Positions 1-7,726 of a DNA stretch of 45,173 nt are shown one piece after another (positions within the stretch are counted from its first letter, which is position 1; each line of letters opens with the position of its first letter). Location: assembly GCA_900548725.1 (NCBI GenBank), contig URLV01000008.1, forward strand, positions 1 to 45,173. Reading direction: 5' to 3'. The translations under genes and the position numbers were made by a program. Below the pieces are notes generated by a model. It was not told the origin of the DNA. It searched no databases and worked only from the letters and a program-made list of their open reading frames with translations. Source of the DNA: an uncultured Mycoplasmatota bacterium (GTDB taxonomy: Bacteria > Bacillota_I > Bacilli_A > RF39 > UBA660).

Positions 1-14
1 AAATGTATAAAAAA

Positions 15-34
15 AATAGATATTTCTATCTATT
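15..34 (-). terminator. Rho-independent terminator of tRNA-Met
   Basis: An 8-bp perfect stem (AATAGATA / TATCTATT) with a 4-base loop is followed on the minus strand by a T run (TTTTTTAT). It lies just 3' of the tRNA, which makes a single-gene tRNA transcript likely. Confidence 0.75.
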
Positions 35-45
35 ATTACTCATAT

Positions 46-122
46 TGGTAGCGAGGGAGGGACTCGAACCCCCGACATATCGGGTATGAACCGATCATTC
101 TAGCCAGCTGAATTACCTCGCC
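46..122 (-). tRNA. tRNA-Met (CAT), CCA encoded
   Basis: A complete 77-nt cloverleaf can be folded. The acceptor stem is GGCGAGG/CCTCGCT with a G-U closing pair, the anticodon stem is ATCGG/CCGAT around loop TTCATAC (anticodon CAT), the T-loop is GTTCGAGTC, and CCA is encoded. The G1-U72 pair rather than an unpaired C1-A72 suggests an elongator tRNA. A CAT tRNA could also be the Ile2 species modified by TilS, which sequence alone cannot exclude. The 11-bp sequence GGTATGAACCG (83-93) spanning its anticodon recurs at 1943-1953, bounding the decayed mobile element. Confidence 0.95.
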
Positions 123-143
123 ATAAATCAAGTAAGCAATATA

Positions 144-172
144 ATAATATCATAAATATTGTTAATTGACAA
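144..172 (-). promoter_or_regulatory. Promoter of tRNA-Met
   Basis: Minus-strand -35 TTGTCA (172-167) and -10 TATTAT (149-144) are separated by 17 bp. Initiation near 137 would fall about 15 nt before the mature tRNA 5' end. The promoter lies inside the segment bounded by the tRNA-derived repeats. Confidence 0.65.
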
Positions 173-203
173 TACTTAACACAAAATTTCCTTAAAAAAA
201 TGC

Positions 204-1088
204 CTAAATTACCATTTCTTTATCAATTTTGGTATCTTTTTCATCATATTGCTTACTTTTAGTATATCCATTTATTGTAAATTCATTTCCGTATTTTTCA
301 ATACCTTTATTTATTGCTTTCCAATCATTTGAATTTTCCTTTAAAAAATCTTTTATCTCATTATATAAATCATTTTCTTTTATTACTGCTTGTCTTAAAT
401 TTAATAATTTGTATGGTATTTCTTCAAAAGTCGGATCAGTTTCCATATTATAATATTTTTTTAATAAATCAGTTATTTTATCTGAATCTGTATATAATCT
501 TCCTGATAATACAGTAGATAACTCCACAAAATTTATTACAAATTTATTATTTTTTTTATTATCAATTTTCTTTTGGTAATTATCCCAAATAGCATCTGCT
601 CTTTGCATTCTACTCTCTATTTCGTGAGTGTAATGCTCTGTCATTTTAATATCTGTACCGTGTCCCATCAAAACTGCCAATTCTTTTGGTGTAAGATATT
701 CGTTTTCGTGATAATTTGCCGTACACCAACTATGTCTTAATCCGTGAGGAGTCACATCCCCTAGAGCATATTTATTTCTAAAGTTAGTCCACACTTTATA
801 AGGTGTATCAGGGTGCATTATCTTTCCAAATCTACTCAAAAACACATTATCAGGAGCATTGTAGTCTTTACCATATCTATTAACAAACATTGATATTTGT
901 TCTTCACGATATTTAAAATAAACTTTTGCTAAATTCATAACAAATTTTGGCAATTTAATAATTCTTTCGCCATTTTCTGTTTTTGTTTCTTTTTCGTAAG
1001 TAGTTCCTTTTCTCTTGGTGCTAACAACACTATATTTTACTTTGATAGTATTATTTTCAAAATTGAAATAAACAATGATGATGCACAT
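204..1088 (-). pseudogene. Tyrosine recombinase (integrase), catalytic C-terminal fragment
   Basis: This is the C-terminal catalytic half of a phage/ICE-type tyrosine integrase. Visible are the HGLRH box (R118), the LMGHG box (H143) and the nucleophile in EHYTH (Y153). The whole N-terminal SAM-like/core-binding domain and the first catalytic Arg (normally in a TGLR-type motif) are missing; intact relatives are about 350-400 residues. The apparent start (MCII...) is just the first ATG inside the fragment. After the catalytic core there is an unusual extra tail of about 120 residues. The 5' break falls where a plus-strand truncated frame (to 1268) overlaps it, so this looks like a deletion junction. 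It sits next to tRNA-Met, the usual target of such enzymes, but cannot be catalytically active. Confidence 0.85.
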
Positions 1089-1268
1089 TTAATAATTAAA
1101 TACAAAAAGAAAAAATATGATGTTTTTATTGTTAAAGATGATGATAACTATTACTGGCTACTTAAACCATATAACCAATCATATTATAAAACTTATGTTG
1201 ATTTTGATAACTCTAATATTGATATAGTGTTTTTTGCTATCAGAGAAAACGAAGATTTATATTCGTAG
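1083..1268 (+). pseudogene. 5'-truncated ORF remnant of the mobile element
   Basis: An open plus-strand frame without any start codon encodes a plausible soluble, lysine- and tyrosine-rich peptide (includes KYDVFIVKDDDNYYWLLKPY) and ends at TAG 1266-1268. The next gene's Shine-Dalgarno follows at once. The family is not recognised. Read together with the truncated integrase on the other strand, it indicates that a deletion fused two formerly separate genes tail-in. The left boundary is approximate. Confidence 0.45.
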
Positions 1269-1281
1269 AGAAAGGAGGAAA

Positions 1282-1485
1282 ATGTTGTCTGCCGTTAAAA
1301 ATGCTGAAAAAGATAAAAAGGAAATGACTGATTGTTTTGCTTATGTTAGTAAAAATTATTGTAATGCACTATCAGTAAAAAATTGTAGTCAATGCAGTTT
1401 TTACAAATCAAAACAAGAAGTTCCTAATTACCAAAAATATTTATTGAATAGTAAAAAAGGAGAAAATGAAAAAAATGAGAAATAA
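1282..1485 (+). CDS. Small Cys-rich mobile-element protein
   Basis: 67 residues from the ATG at 1282, chosen because AAAGGAGG precedes it with good spacing; a longer frame starts at 1234 with no such site. A Cys cluster (DCFAY...NYCNALSVKNCSQCSFYK) suggests a small metal-binding knuckle. Similar short Cys-rich proteins are, from memory, common as cargo in Firmicutes phages and conjugative elements, and their function is unknown. The gene overlaps the next by 20 bp, so the two are probably co-translated. It lies inside the tRNA-bounded element and is one of few plus-strand genes here. Confidence 0.6.
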   Translation: MLSAVKNAEKDKKEMTDCFAYVSKNYCNALSVKNCSQCSFYKSKQEVPNYQKYLLNSKKGENEKNEK

Positions 1486-1717
1486 TATTGAATTAATACT
1501 ATGGTCTATCCTTACAGGACTATTACTATGCAACTCATTTGAGATAGTAACAAATATTTGTGATAAGATGGAAATACCTTATGATCTATGTATAAGTGTC
1601 GCAAGTATAGGCTTTAGAGCAGAACTAACTATTGTATTGTGTATTGCTATGCTAGTTGTATTTTATAAAAGCACACATTATATTGCTAATTTATTAGGAA
1701 GATTGATTTATTGTTAA
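1466..1717 (+). CDS. Small two-helix membrane protein of the mobile element
   Basis: 83 residues. Two hydrophobic segments (about residues 9-28 and 50-70) predict two membrane passes. GGAG stands 5 nt before the ATG. It overlaps the upstream Cys-rich gene by 20 bp and is followed by a hairpin terminator at 1724. No family recognised; element cargo is the most that can be said. Confidence 0.55.
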   Translation: MKKMRNNIELILWSILTGLLLCNSFEIVTNICDKMEIPYDLCISVASIGFRAELTIVLCIAMLVVFYKSTHYIANLLGRLIYC

Positions 1718-1723
1718 ATTGTT

Positions 1724-1753
1724 AAATAGTCGCTAGTACAGGACTATTTTTAT
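1724..1753 (+). terminator. Rho-independent terminator of element cargo genes
   Basis: AAATAGTC (1724-1731) pairs with GACTATTT (1742-1749), followed by TTTTATTTT on the plus strand. Confidence 0.7.
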
Positions 1754-1942
1754 TTTGTCTAAAAAATATAATTAAAATTAAATAAGTATAAATAAACATA
1801 AATAAAAAAAGAGAATTTAATAAAAAATTCCCTAAAATTTCCCTGAAAAAATTTTAAAAAAAGAATTTGCAACTTTGCAAACCCTTATAAAATCTAGTAA
1901 AAATTGATTTTTAAATTTATAAATTAAGTCAGTGGCTAATTA
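1754..1942. other. A+T-rich end of the degraded integrative element
   Basis: No ORF or RNA gene is visible. The stretch contains A/T runs and a short near-repeat (TTTGCAACTTTGCAAAC, about 1865-1881) of the kind that can be an integrase arm site. It abuts the second tRNA-derived core at 1943. Arm-site function is not demonstrable from sequence alone. Confidence 0.4.
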
Positions 1943-1982
1943 GGTATGAACCGGTCGCTCTAGCCAACTGAGCTACACCGCC
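1943..1982 (-). pseudogene. Truncated tRNA-Met, 5' half only (attachment-site scar)
   Basis: Minus strand reads GGCGGTG TA GCTC AGTTGGCTAGA GCG ACCGG TTCATAC C: a perfect tRNA 5' half through the CAT anticodon. It then stops abruptly and runs into unrelated sequence. It shares GGTATGAACCG with the intact tRNA at 46-122, but its acceptor strand (GGCGGTG) does not match that tRNA's 3' strand (CCTCGCT). It is therefore not simply the displaced half of the same gene. Confidence 0.75.
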
Positions 1983-2000
1983 ATTTGTAAGAACAAATTA

Positions 2001-2029
2001 ATTATAACAAATATAATTTGTTCGTGCAA
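2001..2029 (-). promoter_or_regulatory. Promoter of the truncated tRNA-Met
   Basis: -10 TATAAT (2006-2001) and a weak -35 TTGCAC (2029-2024) have a 17-bp spacer. Initiation would fall about 10 nt before the tRNA fragment. The same bases form a 10-bp inverted repeat (1991-2000 / 2014-2023). Confidence 0.5.
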
Positions 2030-2034
2030 GTTTT

Positions 2035-2226
2035 TTATTCTTCGCTATCTTTTTTTATTTCAATAACTTCTTTTCCTTTATAATTACCACATTCAGTACA
2101 AGCTCTATGAGGTCTAATAGCTGCACCACATTTTGGACAAGTAGTCATTCCTGGTAATTCTTTTTTTAAATGAGTACGACGCATTCTCTTTTTAGTTTTA
2201 CTAGTTCTTCTAAATGGAACTGCCAT
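2035..2226 (-). CDS. rpmF: 50S ribosomal protein L32
   Basis: 63 residues, full length. Typical bL32 start MAVPFRRTSK, basic N-terminus, and a zinc-ribbon with four cysteines (C30, C33, C43, C46; CPKC...CTEC), so this is the zinc-binding paralogue. It lies directly downstream of yceD, the conserved yceD-rpmF pairing seen in most bacteria. The acidic C-terminal tail is slightly longer than usual. Confidence 0.97.
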   Translation of the reverse strand: MAVPFRRTSKTKKRMRRTHLKKELPGMTTCPKCGAAIRPHRACTECGNYKGKEVIEIKKDSEE

Positions 2227-2244
2227 ATTATCACTCCTTCCTTA

Positions 2245-2658
2245 CTATTCGCTTATTAATTCCCATCCATCCCCAGATGTGTTGGAAGGTTTTATATCTT
2301 TAGACACAACACGAATGGGAATTTCCAATACAATATTCTCCCATAAAATTGGAGATATTTCAAGTAAATTTTTATTATTTTTATAAATTTCTTCAAATTT
2401 TCCTATGTTTTCTTCAATTTCTGATGTAAAATCATAAGGAACATCATTTAAAGTTATTGCACAAGGTAAAATCATTCTTCCAGTAATTTTTACATTTAAA
2501 TTGATATAATCATCATAATCTACTGAAACTTCACCTGATACATGTAAATTTTCTAACTTTCTAATGTCAGTATTTTTATAATAATCTTCATCAATTACAA
2601 AATCACTGTCAATATTCATTTTTCCAAATCTATTTAAATAATTTAAATCTATTTTCAT
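2245..2658 (-). CDS. YceD/DUF177 family protein
   Basis: 137 residues. DUF177 proteins are implicated in 23S rRNA accumulation in bacteria and plants. Evidence is the overall pattern (beta-rich N-terminus, LHVSGEV, then ITGRMILPC with a single Cys, then acidic stretch and I-P-L/V-R near the C-terminus) and its place immediately upstream of rpmF. The second conserved Cys of many YceD proteins is absent. Start ATG overlaps the yneF stop (TAATG), so translation is coupled. Confidence 0.8.
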   Translation of the reverse strand: MKIDLNYLNRFGKMNIDSDFVIDEDYYKNTDIRKLENLHVSGEVSVDYDDYINLNVKITGRMILPCAITLNDVPYDFTSEIEENIGKFEEIYKNNKNLLEISPILWENIVLEIPIRVVSKDIKPSNTSGDGWELISE

Positions 2659-2867
2659 TACATCATCTTATTCATTTGTTGCATTAATTGTTTTACTTGT
2701 TTTTGGCTAGGTTTTCTACCCATACCACTCATTAATGTTTCTATCATCTTTTCATTTATAGGTGGATTTTTCTTAAAATATTTTTGCATATAACTCTTTG
2801 CTATAAAGAATCCTGCTAATGCTCCAATAATTAATCCTACAAGTACTAATAATATATCATGTAACAT
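2658..2867 (-). CDS. YneF family (UPF0154) small membrane protein
   Basis: 69 residues. One N-terminal transmembrane helix (about 4-24, LLVLVGLIIGALAGFFIAK) is followed by the family signature KNPPINEKMIETLMSGMGRKPSQKQ (split: KNPPINEKMI, LMSGMGRKPS). Function unknown. The neighbour upstream is sirA-like, as in Bacillus subtilis where yneE (sirA) and yneF are adjacent. Confidence 0.9.
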   Translation of the reverse strand: MLHDILLVLVGLIIGALAGFFIAKSYMQKYFKKNPPINEKMIETLMSGMGRKPSQKQVKQLMQQMNKMM

Positions 2868-2920
2868 AATATCCCTCCTTACTAAGATTATACTAAATAT
2901 AATATATTTTTACAAGATAT

Positions 2921-3361
2921 TTATTTTGATTTGTTATGTATATTTTCCTCTTTAGTTTTTGTAAAAAAATTATAATAATTATGAATAAAATCGCATACAA
3001 ATAAATCTGTTATTTCTTTTAGATTACATAAAAATACATTGTTTTCTTCATTACTTTTAATTCTCATATGACTTTTATAAATTAACAATTTACTCTCTTC
3101 TCCACTAAAATAATTATGATACATGTGGGTATTTATAAATTTAGTATAATCTTCATCATTTTTTAATTTATCATAAATATATTTATTAAAAAATTCCATA
3201 TTAATTGGTAAACATATTTCATTAAATAAATCAAAAGCAACTACAATATCTTTACTTTTATAGGTATATATACTATTTAAAAGTGTATAAATATTTTCGG
3301 GCATATTTCTTGCTACTGCTATAAATTTTTTATTTATTTTAAAAATATAAAAAGTTCTCAA
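2921..3361 (-). CDS. SirA-like protein (sporulation inhibitor of replication family)
   Basis: About 147 residues. The longest frame begins with a GTG that lies inside the ribosome binding site. A TTG at 3361, six bases after AGGTG, gives a protein starting RTFYIFKINKKF, the expected SirA-like opening. In Bacillus, SirA binds DnaA domain I and blocks initiation in sporulating cells. Identification rests on the N-terminal F/Y-YIF-I-K pattern, size, and adjacency to yneF; overall similarity is low. It could instead be an unrelated orphan. Codon use is like its neighbours. Confidence 0.55.
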   Translation of the reverse strand: MRTFYIFKINKKFIAVARNMPENIYTLLNSIYTYKSKDIVVAFDLFNEICLPINMEFFNKYIYDKLKNDEDYTKFINTHMYHNYFSGEESKLLIYKSHMRIKSNEENNVFLCNLKEITDLFVCDFIHNYYNFFTKTKEENIHNKSK

Positions 3362-3398
3362 TATAATCACCTTAATAACTATATCAAGAAATTAGTAT

Positions 3399-5423
3399 TT
3401 ATTTTGTCGAATTAAATATTATAAGTTCATGTTGACTACGTGTAACTGCAACATAATATAAATATTTATCTTTATAAAAGTTATTTATTATTATAACTGA
3501 ATCAAATTCTAGCCCTTTAGATGCATAAGCTGGTATTATTATTAAATTTTTATTAAATTTTTCTGTATCTATATCAACTATATTAATATCACTTATTTCT
3601 TCTTGTATGTTATCATGTATTAGATTTGCTTCTTCTATACTTTTAGTAATAACCGCTACACTATTATATTTATTTTTTAAATAATTAATTTTATCAATTA
3701 ATATTTCATAATCCAATGTATCAAATATCTCTACTGGAATATTATTGTTACGTCTAACAGCACTAGAATGTTTTAAATTAAGTATCTTATTTGAATATTC
3801 TATTATTTCTGGACTTGATCTATAAGTTTTATTTAATTCAACGTATTTGCTTACACCATCAAATATATTTTCTAATATATTTAAATTATCATATTTATAA
3901 AATGGATTTATAGTTTGATTTATATCTCCTAATATTGTAAAATCAGTATTTCTAAATAATAATTTTATTATTTTATATTGTAGTAATGTATAATCTTGTG
4001 CTTCATCTATAACAACTAATTTAGTACTTACTCTATATGGAATATTTGTAAGCAAAAATTTAAGATAAATAAATAGAGTTGAATCTTCGTAGTTTAATAC
4101 TTTTTTATTTAGATTTTTTATATTTTCATTTCTGTTAAAGTATCCATTATAATCATTTAAAAATTCTTGACTATCATAAAAGCTTTTATAAATATCTTTC
4201 ATATTTGTTGTAGTATTTATAGTTTTTAGTAATAATGACTTTATTCTAACGTTATCTTGTTTTTTCCCACTATAATATCTATTATTAATTTTTTCTGCTA
4301 TATAATCAAATCTATCAAATAAATTAAATTTATTATATCTATTTTTTAATAAATCATTTAATTCTTCTTTTGATATAGTTTGTTCTTTATATGTTATATC
4401 ATTAATAAATCTAGTTAGATTAGTGATTGTTTTTGCATAATTTTCTAAGATTTGTATTATATTATCACTAAGTTTATATTTTATTAATTCGTTATTTTGA
4501 TATTCATTTTTATAATATCGTGCTAAAAATTCACTATAGGGTTCTACTCTATAATATTCTTTTATGTACGTTGATGCAAATTCATGAAATGTTGTTATTA
4601 AAGTGTTATCTTCTCCTAGTTCTGGAAGAACATTGCCAATATATTCTTTAAATATATTATTAGGTGAAAATATTAATACGTTATTGCTAGTTAAATAGTC
4701 TAATTTATAAAGTAAGTATGCTATTCTATGAAGTGCTACGCTTGTCTTACCACTACCTGCTATACCTTGAACAATTAAATTATTTGTTTTATCATCTCTA
4801 ATGACTACGTTTTGTTCTTGTTGTATTGTGTTAACAATATTTTTCATATGTTCACTAGAATTTTCTTTTAGAACACTTTGAAGAACTTCATCATCAATAT
4901 TTATTGTAGTATCAAAGACGTTATCTAATTTTCCATTATTAATTTGATATTGTCTTTTTAAAGTTATTTCACCTTCAACAATTCCATCTGGAGATTTATA
5001 ATTAGCTTGTCCTACTCCATAATCGTAAAACATAGAACATATTGGACTACGCCAATCATATACATAATAATTTAAATCTTCTTCTACATTAGTTATACCA
5101 ATATATATTTTATCTTCTGTTTCATTAGTCTTAAAATCTATTCTAACAAAGTATGGCTTATTTTGAATAGAATATAATTTCTTAAACTTTTTTGCTTTTT
5201 GTTCTAGAAAAAAGACTTCTAAATCATTACTTGTTCTTAATGTTTTCATTTCAGCTGGATCGAGTTCAGCTTTATTATCCCACATCATTTTTTGAAACTC
5301 TTTTAATTTAGTTTCTTTATCATAAAGATCTGTACTAAGTGTCGATATTTGTTTTCTTACAATATCTATAGTACTTTCAATTTTTTTGTTTTCAAGCAAA
5401 AGATCATTTTTAGATATACCCAT
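3399..5423 (-). CDS. HelD-type UvrD/Rep superfamily ATPase
   Basis: 674 residues. An N-terminal coiled coil (about 8-85, rich in K/E/L heptads) is followed by a globular insert containing VYDWRSPICSMFYDY. Then come Walker A GIAGSGKTS (about 220), motif II VIDEAQDY (about 470), GDINQTINP (motif III), LNKTYRS (motif IV) and a C-terminal VAVTRSQHELIIF (motif VI). This order is typical of Firmicutes HelD, which inserts its coiled coil into RNA polymerase channels and recycles stalled enzyme using ATP. Good RBS GGAGG 4 nt before ATG. Monocistronic by spacing. A DNA helicase role (helicase IV) is the alternative. Confidence 0.88.
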   Translation of the reverse strand: MGISKNDLLLENKKIESTIDIVRKQISTLSTDLYDKETKLKEFQKMMWDNKAELDPAEMKTLRTSNDLEVFFLEQKAKKFKKLYSIQNKPYFVRIDFKTNETEDKIYIGITNVEEDLNYYVYDWRSPICSMFYDYGVGQANYKSPDGIVEGEITLKRQYQINNGKLDNVFDTTINIDDEVLQSVLKENSSEHMKNIVNTIQQEQNVVIRDDKTNNLIVQGIAGSGKTSVALHRIAYLLYKLDYLTSNNVLIFSPNNIFKEYIGNVLPELGEDNTLITTFHEFASTYIKEYYRVEPYSEFLARYYKNEYQNNELIKYKLSDNIIQILENYAKTITNLTRFINDITYKEQTISKEELNDLLKNRYNKFNLFDRFDYIAEKINNRYYSGKKQDNVRIKSLLLKTINTTTNMKDIYKSFYDSQEFLNDYNGYFNRNENIKNLNKKVLNYEDSTLFIYLKFLLTNIPYRVSTKLVVIDEAQDYTLLQYKIIKLLFRNTDFTILGDINQTINPFYKYDNLNILENIFDGVSKYVELNKTYRSSPEIIEYSNKILNLKHSSAVRRNNNIPVEIFDTLDYEILIDKINYLKNKYNSVAVITKSIEEANLIHDNIQEEISDINIVDIDTEKFNKNLIIIPAYASKGLEFDSVIIINNFYKDKYLYYVAVTRSQHELIIFNSTK

Positions 5424-5568
5424 TTTACCTCCATAAAAATGTCTTTAAAAAACTAAGCAAATTAATGATAACATATAATGTATAGATTTATCAAGAAAAA
5501 ATTATAAATAAATACTTTTTATATAATAAAACAATTGACAATTATATAGTATATTGGTATTATTGTAT

Positions 5569-5639
5569 TGACAGTATGTTTCCCCCTAAATAATTTAAAT
5601 GATATACAATTTATTTTCAATTTTTCAAACATACTGTCA
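5569..5639. repeat. 13-bp perfect inverted repeat
   Basis: TGACAGTATGTTT (5569-5581) and its exact complement AAACATACTGTCA (5627-5639) are separated by 45 bp. A 10-bp hairpin follows at once. It may be an extruding hairpin, an operator pair upstream of helD, or the ends of a tiny mobile element remnant; no flanking target duplication is evident. Confidence 0.6.
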
Positions 5640-5694
5640 TTTACTTAATTTATTATATTTAAGTAAATATAAACATTCATTTCTATATAAAATA

Positions 5695-5732
5695 AAAAGA
5701 TAACAGAATTCTTTTACATTCGTTATCTTTTT
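5695..5732 (-). terminator. Rho-independent terminator after the DHH gene
   Basis: AAAAGATAAC pairs with GTTATCTTTT (10 bp). T-rich tails lie on both sides, so it could act in both directions, but the gene ending toward it is the DHH phosphoesterase. Confidence 0.75.
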
Positions 5733-5811
5733 ATTTTAGTGATTGTAATGATAGAGTTTTAGATTCATTATTTAATTCTTTTCTAATTTGTTCATTCTTT
5801 CTCTGTTAAAT

Positions 5812-6801
5812 TTATTCAAGGTAGAAATTTGGTCTGGTTAAGAGTTCTAGCTTTCTTCCTTCTTCATCTAATTCATTACTTTTTATTTTTGTTGCTGCAC
5901 TGTAAACGTTTCCTCCACCATTCATTTTATTCATTATTTTACTAACATCTACTTTTCCTTTACTTCTAGCACTTATTGAAATTAACTCATCATCTATAAA
6001 TCCTGCAGCAAATGCAGCATCTGCTTTAAATCTCAATAGATAGTCTGCAACTTTAGCAAGTTCTTCTTTTGTATATAAAACATCATCATCTGCTATACAT
6101 ATTGCAATACTGTAAGTTATAAAATTTGCTTTGCTAACTAAATCTTGTACTCTTCTATCGCTTTCAAAATCGGTAGCAAAATATTCATTTACTTTTGCTA
6201 TATCTGCTCCTCTATCAAGTAATTTAGATACAGTATTCATTGTTTTGCTGTTGCAATTTTTTGTATATTTATCAGTATCTAAATATATACCTGCCAACAA
6301 ATAATTTGCTATGTTTTTTGTAAAATTTATTTTATATGATATTAATAGATTAGTCATTATTTCTGCAGCACTTGAAATATTGGTATTAATATACTTATAC
6401 GGTGTGTCAATCTTGTTATCATTTTGTTTATGATGGTCAATTACAATTATATCTTTAAAAGAGTCTAAATAATCTTTACAAGGTAAAACATCTTTACAGC
6501 TTACATCTAATGTTATTAATAAATCTTTATTTGTTTTGATTTTTTTATATTCTTCATTATTAATGTAGTTAATTGTAGAATTAGTACTGTCTATCATTTG
6601 TTTTACACCAGGTTCAACTTTGATTTCTTGATCATTATACAATATATAAACATCTGTTTTGAATTTTTTTGCTATCTCACTCATAGCAATACAAGATGCT
6701 ATTGAATCAAAATCTGCTCCAATATGTCCTGTTAGTATAACTTGTTTAGATTCACCTATTTTTAATTCTAATATTTTTTTTATTTCACATATATTTGGCA
6801 T
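5812..6801 (-). CDS. DHH/DHHA1 phosphoesterase, GdpP-like without membrane or GGDEF part
   Basis: 329 residues from the ATG at 6801, chosen because GGGTGATATT precedes it. Motifs: GHIGADFDS (H-x3-D-x-D, about residue 22), LDVS, DHH in IVIDHHKQ (about 121), then C-terminal DHHA1 with SISARSKGKV and MNGGGNVYSAAT. The second half follows the catalytic half of GdpP (c-di-AMP phosphodiesterase), but the GdpP transmembrane, PAS-like and GGDEF domains are absent. Likely substrates are c-di-AMP/pApA or short oligoribonucleotides (NrnA-like). Soluble, cytoplasmic. Divergent from the HAD gene, terminated at 5695-5732. Confidence 0.85.
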   Translation of the reverse strand: MPNICEIKKILELKIGESKQVILTGHIGADFDSIASCIAMSEIAKKFKTDVYILYNDQEIKVEPGVKQMIDSTNSTINYINNEEYKKIKTNKDLLITLDVSCKDVLPCKDYLDSFKDIIVIDHHKQNDNKIDTPYKYINTNISSAAEIMTNLLISYKINFTKNIANYLLAGIYLDTDKYTKNCNSKTMNTVSKLLDRGADIAKVNEYFATDFESDRRVQDLVSKANFITYSIAICIADDDVLYTKEELAKVADYLLRFKADAAFAAGFIDDELISISARSKGKVDVSKIMNKMNGGGNVYSAATKIKSNELDEEGRKLELLTRPNFYLE

Positions 6802-6888
6802 AATATCACCCATGTAACAATATTATATATGTTATTTTTTTTTTGTCAAATATAATCTTATATGCTAGAATATATTTTAGGTGATATG

Positions 6889-7689
6889 ATGGACAGTTTG
6901 AAGATTAAAATAGTTTTTTTTGATATAGATGGGACACTAACTAATTCTAATAAAGTTATGAGTGAAAACACCATTAATACTTTAAACAAATTAATAGAAA
7001 AAAATATTTTTATAGTACTTTGTTCCGGGAGAGCAAATAGTTATATAAAACAATATTTAAAACTAATAAATAAATCTAAATATAGTATTTCAAATAATGG
7101 AGCTTTAATATATGATAATAATTTAAATAAGATTATTATTTCACATACGTTATATAGTAAAGATTTAGAATATTTATGGAATTACTCAAATGAAACTAAA
7201 TCAAGTTTTATAATTAATACTGTTAATAATAAATATTCTAATAATTTTGTAAAAAATAAAAAGGATAAAATTATTGTTGACAAATTAACTGATGTCAAAG
7301 AAGATAAAGTGCAGTTAGTAATTAGTAACGATGATATTAATATAATGAAAGAATTAGAATTGTATATAAATAATAAAACTAATTTAAAAGTAATTAATAA
7401 ATCGTTTGATTATTTGAATGAAATTAAAGATGGGTATTATTTTTTTGATGTAGTTAATAAAAATGTTAATAAAGGTAATGCTATAAATGACTTATTAAAA
7501 GTTCTTAATATAAATAAAAAAAATAGTTTATGTTTTGGTGATAGTATAAATGATATTGATATGTTTAAAAGTGTTGGAATTAGTGTAGCGATGGCAAATG
7601 CTATAGAAGATTTAAAAAATATTGCAGATTATATAACTGATACTAATGACGAAGATGGAATAAGTAAATTTTTTGATAAATATTTATAA
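6889..7689 (+). CDS. HAD superfamily hydrolase, Cof/IIB type
   Basis: 267 residues from ATG 6889, placed 10 nt after AGGTG exactly as in clpP here; upstream in-frame ATGs precede the RBS. Motif I FFDIDGTLTNS, motif II CSGR, a cap domain in the middle (about 85-190), motif III Lys (K in NKGNAINDL) and motif IV CFGDSINDIDMF. Cof-like phosphatases act on sugar phosphates, phosphorylated cofactors or flavin precursors; the exact substrate cannot be told. Converges on gatB with a shared terminator. Confidence 0.9.
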   Translation: MDSLKIKIVFFDIDGTLTNSNKVMSENTINTLNKLIEKNIFIVLCSGRANSYIKQYLKLINKSKYSISNNGALIYDNNLNKIIISHTLYSKDLEYLWNYSNETKSSFIINTVNNKYSNNFVKNKKDKIIVDKLTDVKEDKVQLVISNDDINIMKELELYINNKTNLKVINKSFDYLNEIKDGYYFFDVVNKNVNKGNAINDLLKVLNINKKNSLCFGDSINDIDMFKSVGISVAMANAIEDLKNIADYITDTNDEDGISKFFDKYL

Positions 7690-7725
7690 AAAATACAAAG
7701 CTAAAATTTAAACTTTGTATTTTTT
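7690..7725. terminator. Bidirectional terminator between HAD gene and gatB
   Basis: AAAATACAAAG (7690-7700) pairs with CTTTGTATTTT (7713-7723), an 11-bp stem with A run before and T run after, suited to both converging transcripts. Confidence 0.8.
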
Positions 7726-7726
7726 G

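Larger units (their letters stand above)
5424..5811. other. Long non-coding gap with inverted repeats
   Basis: 388 bp with no credible ORF. It holds a 13-bp perfect inverted repeat (5569-5581 / 5627-5639), a 10-bp hairpin (5639-5648 / 5659-5668) and the terminator of the DHH gene at 5695-5732. The promoter of helD must lie in the left part; I cannot fix it with confidence. Confidence 0.6.

Noticed and set aside
1754..1942. A second intact tRNA or a complete att site here
   Set aside because: Only the 5' half through the anticodon is present at 1943-1982. No T-arm or acceptor 3' strand can be found to its left.
3362..3370. GTG 3370 as the start of the SirA-like gene
   Set aside because: That GTG is part of the AGGTG ribosome binding site; the TTG six bases further on has correct spacing. 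The same reasoning moved the sufC start to 18869.
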